Positions 26,187 through 33,809 of a stretch of 64,000 nucleotides of DNA are shown in pieces. The notes beneath the pieces are model-generated. The model worked only from the letters and a program-made list of their open reading frames with translations. It was not told the origin of the DNA and did no database searches. Origin of the DNA: Saccharopolyspora hirsuta (GTDB lineage Bacteria > Actinomycetota > Actinomycetes > Mycobacteriales > Pseudonocardiaceae). The DNA is taken from NCBI RefSeq assembly GCF_008630535.1, contig NZ_VWPH01000012.1, positions 1 to 64,000 on the forward strand, in the 5' to 3' direction. How positions within the stretch are numbered: position 1 is the first letter of the stretch; each line of letters opens with the position of its first letter. A program made the position numbers and the translations under genes.

Positions 26187-27194
26187 ATGAGCCCCGTCCC
26201 CCGCGCCCTCGATCGCCGCAGCCTGCTGAAACTCGCAGGTGGTGCCGTCACCGCCGGCGCGCTGCTGGGCACGAGCGGTTGCGGACTCCTCGGCGGGTCG
26301 CAGGGCGACAGCGGTGGGAACGACCTGGTGGAGAAGCAGAACCTGCGGGTCGGCGCGCTGCCGATCAACGACCTGGCGCCGCTGCACCTGGCCGTGAAGA
26401 ACGGCTACTTCAAGGAGGCCGGCCTCAACGTCGAGATCGTCAACGCCAGCGACGGCAGCGCGGCGCTGGCCAGCACCATCGGCGGTGACTACGACATCAC
26501 CTACAGCAGCTACGTGCCGTTCTTCGCCGCGCAGGCCAGCGGCACGGCCCCGCTGCGGATCGTCGCCGACTGCGCCTCGGCCGCGCAGAACACCACGGTC
26601 ATCATGACCTCGCCGAAGACCGACGTCCGGAAGCCGCAGGACCTGGCCGGGCGCAAGATCGCCATCAGCGGCCCGAACACCATCACCGAGCTGCTGGTCA
26701 AGGCCACCCTGGACGCGCACGGGGTGGACTGGCGCGGGGTCGAGCTCTCCCCGGTGCCGTTCATGAACATGCCCGCCGCCCTGGACCAGGGCCGGGTCGA
26801 CGCCGCGATCGTCACCGAGCCCTTCCTCACCATGGCCGCCCGCAACGGCGCGATCCCGGTGGTCGACACCGCCACCGGCCCGCTCGAGGACCTGCCGCTG
26901 ACCGGCTACGGCGCGACCGCGAAGTTCGTCGACGAGCACCCCAAGACCGTCGCCGCCTTCCAGAAGGTCATGGACCGCGCGGTCACCGAGGCGCAGGACC
27001 GCAGCAAGATCGAGCCGCTGCTGCCGGAGTTCGCCAAGATCGACCCGCAGACGGCGTCGATCATCACGCTGCTCAAGTTCAACTCCCGCGCCGACGCGAC
27101 CCGCCTGCAGCGGGTGCCGCGGCTGATGAAGCAGTTCGGGTTCATCAACACCGACATCAACGTCGAAGAGATGATCGTCACCCCGAAGGCCTGA
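26187..27194 (+). CDS. NitT/TauT-type ABC substrate-binding lipoprotein
   Basis: 335 residues. The N-terminus carries a twin-arginine pattern (LDRRSLLKLAGG) followed by lipobox GTSGC, so it is probably exported folded and lipidated. The mature part is an NMT1/SsuA-like binding fold (LRVGALPINDLAPLHLA, YFKEAGLNVEIV, VDAAIVTEPF). Family members bind nitrate, sulfonates, taurine or pyrimidine precursors; the ligand here is not evident. ATG at 26187 has GGAGGAA immediately upstream. Permease genes follow after a hairpin. Confidence 0.9.
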   Translation: MSPVPRALDRRSLLKLAGGAVTAGALLGTSGCGLLGGSQGDSGGNDLVEKQNLRVGALPINDLAPLHLAVKNGYFKEAGLNVEIVNASDGSAALASTIGGDYDITYSSYVPFFAAQASGTAPLRIVADCASAAQNTTVIMTSPKTDVRKPQDLAGRKIAISGPNTITELLVKATLDAHGVDWRGVELSPVPFMNMPAALDQGRVDAAIVTEPFLTMAARNGAIPVVDTATGPLEDLPLTGYGATAKFVDEHPKTVAAFQKVMDRAVTEAQDRSKIEPLLPEFAKIDPQTASIITLLKFNSRADATRLQRVPRLMKQFGFINTDINVEEMIVTPKA

Positions 27195-27252
27195 ACCGGC
27201 GGGCGCCGAGCGCGATTTCGCGCTCCCGACTCCGCCAGTTCTCCCGGAATTC

Positions 27253-27286
27253 ACCGGGAATTGGCGCCGCGACGCCAATTCCCGGT
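27253..27286. promoter_or_regulatory. Intra-operon hairpin after the binding-protein gene
   Basis: Perfect 14-bp inverted repeat ACCGGGAATTGGCG / CGCCAATTCCCGGT with a 6-nt loop, 58 nt after the binding-protein stop and well before the permease start. Such stems commonly protect the upstream message, so the binding protein is made in excess. No U-run, so not a full terminator. Confidence 0.65.
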
Positions 27287-27401
27287 CCGGGCCCGCCCCC
27301 GAAGTCCGCCACTCCCACCACGAATGCTGGAATTCGGGCATCCGCAACGAAAACCGCCGGGTGCACACCTCGCCGCACCGCCACAGAGCTGATACCGGGA
27401 A

Positions 27402-28169
27402 ATGACGAAAACACTCCGGGGACTGCTCGGACTGCTGGGCTTCCTGCTCGTCTGGGAGCTCTTCAGCCGATCCGGAACCGTTCCCCAGCAATACTTTCCG
27501 CCACCGTCCACAGTGCTCCTCCGCCTCGCCGAGCTGCTCGGCGACCGGAACTTCCTGCTCGACGTGATCGCCAGCGTGCTGGCCTGGGCGATCGCGCTGG
27601 GCATCGCGATCGCCATCGCGGTCCCGGCCGGTCTGCTGCTCGGCAGCGTGCGCAGCATCCGGGTGGCCACCCGCGCGATCATCGAGTTCCTCCGCCCGAT
27701 CCCGTCGGTGGCGCTGATCCCGCTGGCGATCGTGCTGGTCGGCGCCGGGCCGGAGACCAAGATCTCGCTCGCGGTGTACGCCGCGGTCTGGCCGATCCTG
27801 TTCAACACCATCTACGCGCTCGACGAGATCGACCCGGTCATGGTCGACACCGCCCGCTCCTTCGGGCTCGGCCGCGGTCGCGTGATGTTCACCGTGGCGC
27901 TGCCCAACGCGGCGCCGTTCGTGCTCACCGGCATCCGGATGTCCGCCGCGGTGGCGCTGATCCTGGTGGTCAGCACCGAGTTCCTGGCCGGTGGCAGCAG
28001 CGGCCTGGGCAACTTCGTCCTGGACGCCAGCTCCGGTGCGGGCCGGATGGACCTGGTCCTGGCCGGAACCCTGGTCGCGGGCATCATCGGCTACCTGATC
28101 AACGAGGCGCTGGAACTCCTGCACAAGCGCGGCCTCCGCTGGAGCACGGTTGACCGGGAGGCAGCGTGA
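27402..28169 (+). CDS. ABC transporter permease (SsuC/TauC-like)
   Basis: 255 residues with about six membrane spans. The binding-protein-dependent permease loop is IDPVMVDTARSFGLGRGRVMF, the EAA-like motif that contacts the ATPase. The FLRPIPSVALIPLAI segment is typical of the NitT/TauT class. It overlaps the second permease gene by 4 nt (GTGA), which suggests a heterodimeric channel. Confidence 0.9.
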   Translation: MTKTLRGLLGLLGFLLVWELFSRSGTVPQQYFPPPSTVLLRLAELLGDRNFLLDVIASVLAWAIALGIAIAIAVPAGLLLGSVRSIRVATRAIIEFLRPIPSVALIPLAIVLVGAGPETKISLAVYAAVWPILFNTIYALDEIDPVMVDTARSFGLGRGRVMFTVALPNAAPFVLTGIRMSAAVALILVVSTEFLAGGSSGLGNFVLDASSGAGRMDLVLAGTLVAGIIGYLINEALELLHKRGLRWSTVDREAA

Positions 28170-28969
28170 GCAGGTTGCAAGGTTTCGTGCGGCGGTGGTT
28201 GGTGTTCGTCGTCGCCATCGTGCTGTGGGAGCTGGTCACGCGGTTCGCGCAGAACCCGTTCTTCCCGCCGCCGACGCAGATCGTCGAGGCCGCCGGGCAG
28301 AAGTGGTTCAGCGGCCCGGCCTCCTCGCTGTTCCTCACCGACGAGGTCTTCACCGACCTGCTGGCCAGCCTCGGCCGGGTCTTCGCCGGGTGGCTGATCG
28401 CGGTGGTGATCGGCGTCGGGCTGGGCACGCTGCTGGGCCGGTCCCGCACCGGGATGGACTACTTCGGACCGCTGATGGCCTTCATGCGCGCCATCCCGCC
28501 GCCGGTGCTGGTCCCGGTGTTCCTGGTGCTGCTGGGCATCGGCACCGAGATGCAGATCACCGTGATCGTCTTCGGCGTGATGTGGCCGATCCTGCTCAAC
28601 ACGGTGGACGGGGTGCGCTCGGTCGACCAGGTCAAGGTGGACACCGCCAAGTCGTTCCGGATCCCCCGCTCGCACTGGGTGTTCGGCGTGGTGCTGCCCG
28701 CCGCGACCCCGAAGATCTTCGCGGGCCTGCGGGTCAGCCTGTCGCTGGCGCTGGTGCTGATGGTCGTCTCGGAGCTGGTCGGCTCCACCAACGGCATCGG
28801 CTACCGGCTGATCTTCGACCAGCGCGCGTTCGACCTGCCCGCGATGTGGGCGGGCATCGTCCTGCTGGGCGTCCTCGGATACCTGCTCAACACCCTGCTG
28901 CTCGCAGTGGAACGCCGCGCGCTGAGCTGGCAACCGTCGCAAGCGTCGGCGAACGTAGTCGGAGGCTGA
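28166..28969 (+). CDS. ABC transporter permease, second subunit
   Basis: 267 residues, homologous to the preceding permease. It has about six spans, the class motif FMRAIPPPVLVPVFLVLLGI and ATPase-contact loop QVKVDTAKSFRIPRSHWVF. GTG at 28166 overlaps the upstream stop. Two different permeases plus one ATPase and one binding protein make a complete importer. Confidence 0.9.
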   Translation: MSRLQGFVRRWLVFVVAIVLWELVTRFAQNPFFPPPTQIVEAAGQKWFSGPASSLFLTDEVFTDLLASLGRVFAGWLIAVVIGVGLGTLLGRSRTGMDYFGPLMAFMRAIPPPVLVPVFLVLLGIGTEMQITVIVFGVMWPILLNTVDGVRSVDQVKVDTAKSFRIPRSHWVFGVVLPAATPKIFAGLRVSLSLALVLMVVSELVGSTNGIGYRLIFDQRAFDLPAMWAGIVLLGVLGYLLNTLLLAVERRALSWQPSQASANVVGG

Positions 28970-28975
28970 ATCCTG

Positions 28976-30007
28976 ATGACCGAAACCAAGACCATGCTGG
29001 ACGTCTCCGGGCTCGGCCACCGCTACGGCGGCCCCAGCGGCCACCAGGCCATCGCCGACCTGACCTTCCAGGTGCGCACCGGTGAGCTGGCCTGCATCGT
29101 CGGCCCGTCCGGCTGCGGCAAGTCCACGATGCTGCGCTCCATCTCCGGGCTGATCAAGCCGACCAGCGGCGAGGTGAAGCTCAACGGCTCCCCGGTGCAG
29201 GGCGTGCCCGAGGACCTCGCCGTGGTGTTCCAGGACTACAGCCGCTCGCTGTTCCCCTGGCTGTCGGTGCGGTCGAACGTGGAGTTCCCGCTGCGCTCCC
29301 GCGGCGTGAGCAAGGCCGAGCGCCGCGAGCGCGCCGACGAGGTGCTCGAGTGGGTGGGCCTGTCGGCGGCGGCGAAGAAGTACCCGTGGCAGCTCTCCGG
29401 CGGCATGCAGCAGCGCGTCTCCATCGCCCGCGCGCTGGCCTGCCGCCCGGCCCTGCTGCTGATGGACGAGCCGTTCGCCTCGGTGGACGCCCAGACCCGC
29501 TTCGAGCTGGAAGACCTCCTGCTGCGCGTGCGCAAGCAGTACGACAGCACGGTCCTGCTGGTCACCCACGACATCGACGAGAGCATCTACCTGGCGGACC
29601 GCGTGTTCGTCCTGTCCAAGTCCCCGGCGAGCATCGTGGCGGACCTGGAGATCCCCCTCGGCGACGACCGCGACCAGATCACCACCAGGGAGTCGGAGAC
29701 CTTCGTCCACCTCCGCAGCGAGGTCGCCCGCCTCCTCGACGTCCGCACCGCAGCGACGCCGAAGCCTGCGGCGGAGGCTTCGGCCGACGCGGAAGCGTCG
29801 GAGGCCGCGGAAGCGGCGGAGGTTTCGGAGCCTGCGGAGGCGGAAGCCGGAGCGGCGACGGCGGAGCCGGAGTCGGCCGAGGCGGCGGAGCCCGCCGAGT
29901 CCGATGTGGACGCGCCGAAGGGCGGAGCGGAGGCGGAGCAGTCCACTGCGAAGCAGTGGGCGGAGGCCGAGAAGGCCGAAGCGCCCGAGAGCGCGAAGCG
30001 CAGCTGA
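28976..30007 (+). CDS. ABC transporter ATP-binding protein with acidic C-terminal tail
   Basis: 343 residues. Walker A GPSGCGKST (about 44-52), Q-loop FQDYSRSLFPW, signature LSGGMQQRVSIARAL, Walker B LLLMDEPFASVD and VTHDIDES place it with SsuB/TauB ATPases. The ATPase domain ends near residue 258. The remaining ~85 residues are almost only Ala, Glu, Ser, Pro and Asp in irregular repeats, ending in a short Lys-containing segment. I know of no such tail in this family; it may be a disordered partner-binding arm or repeat expansion. Confidence 0.9.
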   Translation: MTETKTMLDVSGLGHRYGGPSGHQAIADLTFQVRTGELACIVGPSGCGKSTMLRSISGLIKPTSGEVKLNGSPVQGVPEDLAVVFQDYSRSLFPWLSVRSNVEFPLRSRGVSKAERRERADEVLEWVGLSAAAKKYPWQLSGGMQQRVSIARALACRPALLLMDEPFASVDAQTRFELEDLLLRVRKQYDSTVLLVTHDIDESIYLADRVFVLSKSPASIVADLEIPLGDDRDQITTRESETFVHLRSEVARLLDVRTAATPKPAAEASADAEASEAAEAAEVSEPAEAEAGAATAEPESAEAAEPAESDVDAPKGGAEAEQSTAKQWAEAEKAEAPESAKRS

Positions 30008-30021
30008 GCGCCGAACAGCGG

Positions 30022-30056
30022 AACAGCCCCGGCCGCAACGCTGCCGGGGCTGTTTG
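30022..30056 (+). terminator. Terminator of the ABC importer operon
   Basis: 12-bp perfect stem AACAGCCCCGGC (30022-30033) and GCCGGGGCTGTT (30043-30054), 9-nt loop, followed by TGC and few T residues. It begins 14 nt after the ATPase stop. Confidence 0.75.
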
Positions 30057-30085
30057 CTCGGTACGGCTCAGACCTCGAACGTAAG

Positions 30086-30129
30086 CCGTGAGTGCTTTGC
30101 GGGGCTATAACACCACAAAGCACTCACGG
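30086..30129. terminator. GTGAGTG-family hairpin between convergent genes
   Basis: 14-bp perfect arms CCGTGAGTGCTTTG (30086-30099) and CAAAGCACTCACGG (30116-30129) with a 16-nt loop, between the importer operon terminator and the end of the decarboxylase gene. It shares the CGTGAGTGC/GCACTCACG base with hairpins at 3050, 12798 and 37360. It probably ends the decarboxylase transcript from the minus strand. Confidence 0.75.
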
Positions 30130-30153
30130 GCCTTGAGCAGGCGGAACCTCGGA

Positions 30154-31752
30154 TCAGTACAGGTAGCGCTGGCCCGGGTCGACCTTGACGTGGAGGAGGG
30201 TCGGGCCCTGCTTGCCCTCCGCGAACTCCTCGGACAGCGCCGCTCCGAGGTCCTCCGGGGTCTCGATCAACTTGGCCGGGCAGCCGAGGCTGGTGGCCAG
30301 GGCCGCGAAGTCGATGCCGCCGAGCTCCACGCCGGGCAGCTTGTCGCCGCCCGCCGCCTCGCCGAGGACCGCCACCGCCGCGTAGCGGGAGTTGTCCATG
30401 ATCACGAAGGTGACCGGGGCCTGCTCGCGCACCGCCGTCCACACCGACTGGATGCCGTACATGCTGGAGCCGTCGCCCAGCAGCGCCACCGTGCGGCGGT
30501 TCGGGTCCGCCATCGCCACGCCGACCGCCGCGCAGATGCCGTAGCCGAGCGCACCCGAGAACCCGGTGAAGAACCCGCCGTCGGTCGACCGGATCGGGAA
30601 GAACTCGTGCAGGTCGTTGCGGTGGCTCGGGGTCTCCTCCACCACCGCCGCGTCCGCGGGCAGCGCCTCGGCGATCGCGTCGAACACGTACGCCGCGCTC
30701 ATCGGCGCAGCCGCCGCGGGCTTCTCCGGCCGCTGGTACGTCTTCGGGGCGCTGCGCGGCACGTCCTCGACCTGCGCGTTGACCTGCCGGACCGCGTGCC
30801 CCAGGGTGCCCAGCACGCCCCGCCCCTGGCGGGCGCGGGCCAGCACCTCGGGGTCGTCGTGCACCAGGAACATCTCCGGCAGCTCGACCTCGCTCTCCCC
30901 GCGGTACACGTGGTACGTGAACGCCGGGGCGCCCCACACCACGACCAGGTCGTACTCGGCCAGCTCCGCGCTCAGCGCGCGCTGCTCGGGCTGCAGGAAA
31001 CCGGCGAACTGCGGGTGGTCCTCGGGGAACGAGCAGCGCGGCGACATCGGCGCCACCAGCACCGACGCCTTCGTCTTCTCGACCAGCTGCACCATCTCGT
31101 CGACGACCTGGTCGGCGTCCACCGCCGGGCCGACCACGAACGCCGGGCGCTCGCAGGTGCGCAGCGCCCCGACCAGCTCGGCGACCGCCGCCGGGTCCGG
31201 CGCGAAGCCGGGGGTGCGCGGCCGCGCGGGCACCGGGACGCCGGGCTGGTCCCAGTCGTCGGCCGGGATGGACAGGAACACCGGGCCGTACGGCGGGGTG
31301 GTGGCCAGCTGGTAGGCGCGCACCAGCGCGGCCGGGACGTCCTCGGCTCGCGCGGGCTCGTAGCTCCACTTCACGTACGGCTGCGGGAAGTTCGGCGCGT
31401 CGGTGGCGCCGAGGAACGGTTCGCCGAACATCAGGCTGCGGGTCTGCTGGCCCGCGGTGACGATCATCGGCGTGCGGTTGCGGTAGGCGGTGAAGATCGC
31501 GCCCAGCGCGTGCCCCACCCCGCCCGCGGAGTGCAGGTTGACCAGCACCGGCTCGCGGCGCGCCTGCGCATAACCGTCGGCCATCGCGACCACCGCGGAC
31601 TCCTGCAGGCCGAGCACGTACCGGAAGTCGTCCGGCCAGCCCGTCAGGAACGGCACCTCGGTCGTGCCCGGGTTGCCGAACACGGTGGTCAACCCGAGCT
31701 CCCGCATCAGAGTCCGGGTGATGTCACGGACCGTGCGGTCCTCGCTGCGCAT
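30154..31752 (-). CDS. Thiamine diphosphate enzyme, benzoylformate decarboxylase-like
   Basis: 532 residues. The Pyr domain has FGNPGTTEVPFL, the ThDP-activating Glu in LGLQESAVVAMADG and an active-site His in NLHSAGGVGHA. The PP domain has LGDGSSMYGIQSVWTAV ending in the DN of FVIMDNSRY, the ThDP-Mg motif. This pattern is nearest to benzoylformate decarboxylase, which splits benzoylformate to benzaldehyde and CO2. The position of the Pseudomonas Ser26 (GNPGS) is Thr here, so the true substrate may differ. The start is uncertain (ATG at 31752). No mandelate genes are nearby. Confidence 0.85.
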   Translation of the reverse strand: MRSEDRTVRDITRTLMRELGLTTVFGNPGTTEVPFLTGWPDDFRYVLGLQESAVVAMADGYAQARREPVLVNLHSAGGVGHALGAIFTAYRNRTPMIVTAGQQTRSLMFGEPFLGATDAPNFPQPYVKWSYEPARAEDVPAALVRAYQLATTPPYGPVFLSIPADDWDQPGVPVPARPRTPGFAPDPAAVAELVGALRTCERPAFVVGPAVDADQVVDEMVQLVEKTKASVLVAPMSPRCSFPEDHPQFAGFLQPEQRALSAELAEYDLVVVWGAPAFTYHVYRGESEVELPEMFLVHDDPEVLARARQGRGVLGTLGHAVRQVNAQVEDVPRSAPKTYQRPEKPAAAAPMSAAYVFDAIAEALPADAAVVEETPSHRNDLHEFFPIRSTDGGFFTGFSGALGYGICAAVGVAMADPNRRTVALLGDGSSMYGIQSVWTAVREQAPVTFVIMDNSRYAAVAVLGEAAGGDKLPGVELGGIDFAALATSLGCPAKLIETPEDLGAALSEEFAEGKQGPTLLHVKVDPGQRYLY

Positions 31753-31941
31753 CGCAAGCCTCCCTCATCGTGCGAACAACCCCGCTCACCTGCGAGGTTG
31801 CCCCTGCAACGACACCACATCCGGCAGGTCTGAACCAGATCGCGTTGGTCACTGGGCGCCAATCGCCGGTGCGGCTCGACGGCCCGGGGAGGCCGCGAGC
31901 AGCGGCGCTCCCGCGCGGGCGGTCGCACGGGGTGGCCCACG

Positions 31942-32013
31942 CCACCCGGCGATCTCGCGCGAAATCGCCGGGTGGTCAGCGGGAGGGGCGCCGATCTCGC
32001 GCGAAACCGGCGC
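31942..32013. repeat. Two GATCTCGCGCGAAA-type palindromes
   Basis: First: arms CCACCCGGCGAT (31942-31953) and ATCGCCGGGTGG (31964-31975) around CTCGCGCGAA, giving a nearly continuous 34-bp palindrome. Second: GCGCCG/CGGCGC (31988-32013) around ATCTCGCGCGAAAC, ending at the stop of the LppU-like gene. Both share GATCTCGCGCGAAA. The rest of 31753-31941 holds no visible gene. Confidence 0.75.
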
Positions 32014-32700
32014 TCAGGTGGACTTCCAGCACATGGTGAGCGGCGGCTCGTTCCACGTCAGGTACTTCTCGGAGTCCTCGGTGCACGCGGCGTCACCGCT
32101 GGTGTTGTTGGCCACCGCGGTGACCTGCTGCGCGGCGTCCGGGTCCGAGCACGGCACCTTCGTGGAGATGTCGAGCATCGGGGCGGTCAGGCAGTCGCCG
32201 GTCTTGACGTCCGGGACCATGCACATCACGTAGTCGCCGCGCTTCTCCAGCGAGTCGTAGTCATCGCCGCAGCTGCCGGACCCGTCGAGCTGCTTGGCGA
32301 CCTTGAAGTCGGACTCCGCCGAACCGCAGGCGGCCTTGTCCCACTCCGGTCGGGTCGTGCTCGGGTTGGTGACGTCGACGCACTCGCCGACCGCGATGCC
32401 GCCGCCGTCGACGCTGCGCAGCAGGGCCACCACCACGACCCCGACGATGCCGAGGACCAGGGTCCCGACCATGCCCAGGACCTTCTTCGCGGCACCGCCC
32501 TGCTGCGGCGCACCGCCCTGCGGAGGCATCTGCGGCGGCGGGCCACCTGGGAATCCGCCCTGCGGCGGCATCTGCTGCGGCGGCGGGCCTGCCGGGTAGC
32601 CCTGCGGCGGCCCGGCGGGCACCGGCTGCTGCTGGCCCCACTGCTGCTGCGGCGGCGGGCCCCACTGCGGTTGCTGGCCGAATTGCGGAGGCTGAGTCAC
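32014..32700 (-). CDS. LppU/SCO3897-like membrane-anchored protein
   Basis: 228 residues. Residues 1-70 are Pro/Gln/Gly-rich and cytoplasmic. One membrane span follows (VLGMVGTLVLGIVGVVVVAL), then an extracytoplasmic domain with six or more cysteines (GECVDV, AACGSAE, GSCGDDYDS, MCMVPDVKTGDC, CSDPDA, CTEDSEKYL). The paired GDC and CGDDYD pattern is typical of the LppU-like family, of unknown function. Its nearest relative is the next gene, so they are tandem paralogues. Confidence 0.78.
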   Translation of the reverse strand: MTQPPQFGQQPQWGPPPQQQWGQQQPVPAGPPQGYPAGPPPQQMPPQGGFPGGPPPQMPPQGGAPQQGGAAKKVLGMVGTLVLGIVGVVVVALLRSVDGGGIAVGECVDVTNPSTTRPEWDKAACGSAESDFKVAKQLDGSGSCGDDYDSLEKRGDYVMCMVPDVKTGDCLTAPMLDISTKVPCSDPDAAQQVTAVANNTSGDAACTEDSEKYLTWNEPPLTMCWKST

Positions 32701-32804
32701 GGGTTCCCCCAGTCGGTTCGAGCTGAAAACGGCGAGAATCTAGCGAATCCGCCGCCCCCGCGTGATCAGCTCGACCGCACTGCAACGCAGGTCACGTTGC
32801 CGTC

Positions 32805-33554
32805 TCAGGCTCCCCGCACGTCGTTGAAGCAGAACGTCTTCTCGGCGAAGTTGTAGTACCCGTCGCCCTGGCCGCAGACCTGCGCCGGGTCGCCGCGCGG
32901 CGCGACCTTGGTGATCTGGTCCTTCGCCTCGGAGCAGTCCAGCTTCAGCGGGATCCGGTTGCCCGCCTCGTTGTAGGGCGTGATGCAGTCGCCCTCCTCG
33001 ACGTCCAGGACGATGCAGTAGGTCTGGCCGTCGACGACGTTGCTGTAGTCGTCGCCGCACACCGCGCGGTCGGTGCCGTTGGCGACCTTCACGACCTCGT
33101 AGTCGGAGTCGAGGGTGCCGCAGGTCTCCACGGTCATCTCGCCGCCGCTCTCGTCGAGCAGCCCGATGCAGTCCCCCACGGTGACCGGCCCGTCCTCGGC
33201 CTGGCTGGTGGTGGCCGGGCTCGTGGTGGACTCGACGGGACCCCCGCCGGTCGGGCTCGCCTCGTTGCGGTTGCTGACGTTCACGATCATCACGACCACG
33301 AGGGCGACGACGCCGATCACCGCGACACCGGCGCCGACCAGACCGAGGATCAGCCCGGTGGACTTCTTCTTCGGCGGCATCGGCGGCTGCGGCTGGTTCC
33401 CGGCGACCTGGCGCCAGAAGTCGTCCGGCTCGTTCGGCGGCGGGTAACCGCCGGTCGGATAGCCGCCGGTCGGGTACTGTCCGCCGGGGTACTGCTGGCC
33501 CGAGTACGGTCCGGACTGCGACCCGTAGGGATCCGGCTGCTGTGGGTAGCTCAC
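32805..33554 (-). CDS. LppU/SCO3897-like membrane-anchored protein, tandem paralogue
   Basis: 249 residues with the same plan as its neighbour. A Pro/Gly/Tyr-rich head carries YPTGGYPTGG repeats. A basic KKKS stop-transfer edge precedes one span (LILGLVGAGVAVIGVVALVV). The outer domain has matching cysteines (GDCIGL, ETCGTLDSD, AVCGDDYSN, YCIVLDVEEGDC, KLDCSEA). The shared cysteine spacing shows duplication and predicts conserved disulfides. Function unknown; 104 nt separate the pair. Confidence 0.78.
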   Translation of the reverse strand: MSYPQQPDPYGSQSGPYSGQQYPGGQYPTGGYPTGGYPPPNEPDDFWRQVAGNQPQPPMPPKKKSTGLILGLVGAGVAVIGVVALVVVMIVNVSNRNEASPTGGGPVESTTSPATTSQAEDGPVTVGDCIGLLDESGGEMTVETCGTLDSDYEVVKVANGTDRAVCGDDYSNVVDGQTYCIVLDVEEGDCITPYNEAGNRIPLKLDCSEAKDQITKVAPRGDPAQVCGQGDGYYNFAEKTFCFNDVRGA

Positions 33555-33809
33555 TGCTCCTCCGTATATTCGTTCACCTCGAGAAGGCTAACCGCACACC
33601 CGGACTTCGGTGCGCGAACGGCTGATATAGGAGCTTTTCCGCACCGGCCGGTCCGGCGCGGTCGGACGGCAACATCGTCCGCGCGGGACAAGTACCCTCG
33701 TCGGTGTCGCGTGACCAGCGCACGCAGGCCGGTCCGCCCGGGTCGGGACTGCGGCGGGCGTGCCGGGAAGGTCACTGATCACCTGCGGACCCGAGGGAGC
33801 TGCGCACCC

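Noticed and set aside
30088..31833. Long plus-strand frames opposite the decarboxylase and many other long antisense frames
   Set aside because: Shadows caused by high third-position GC; no motifs or ribosome sites.
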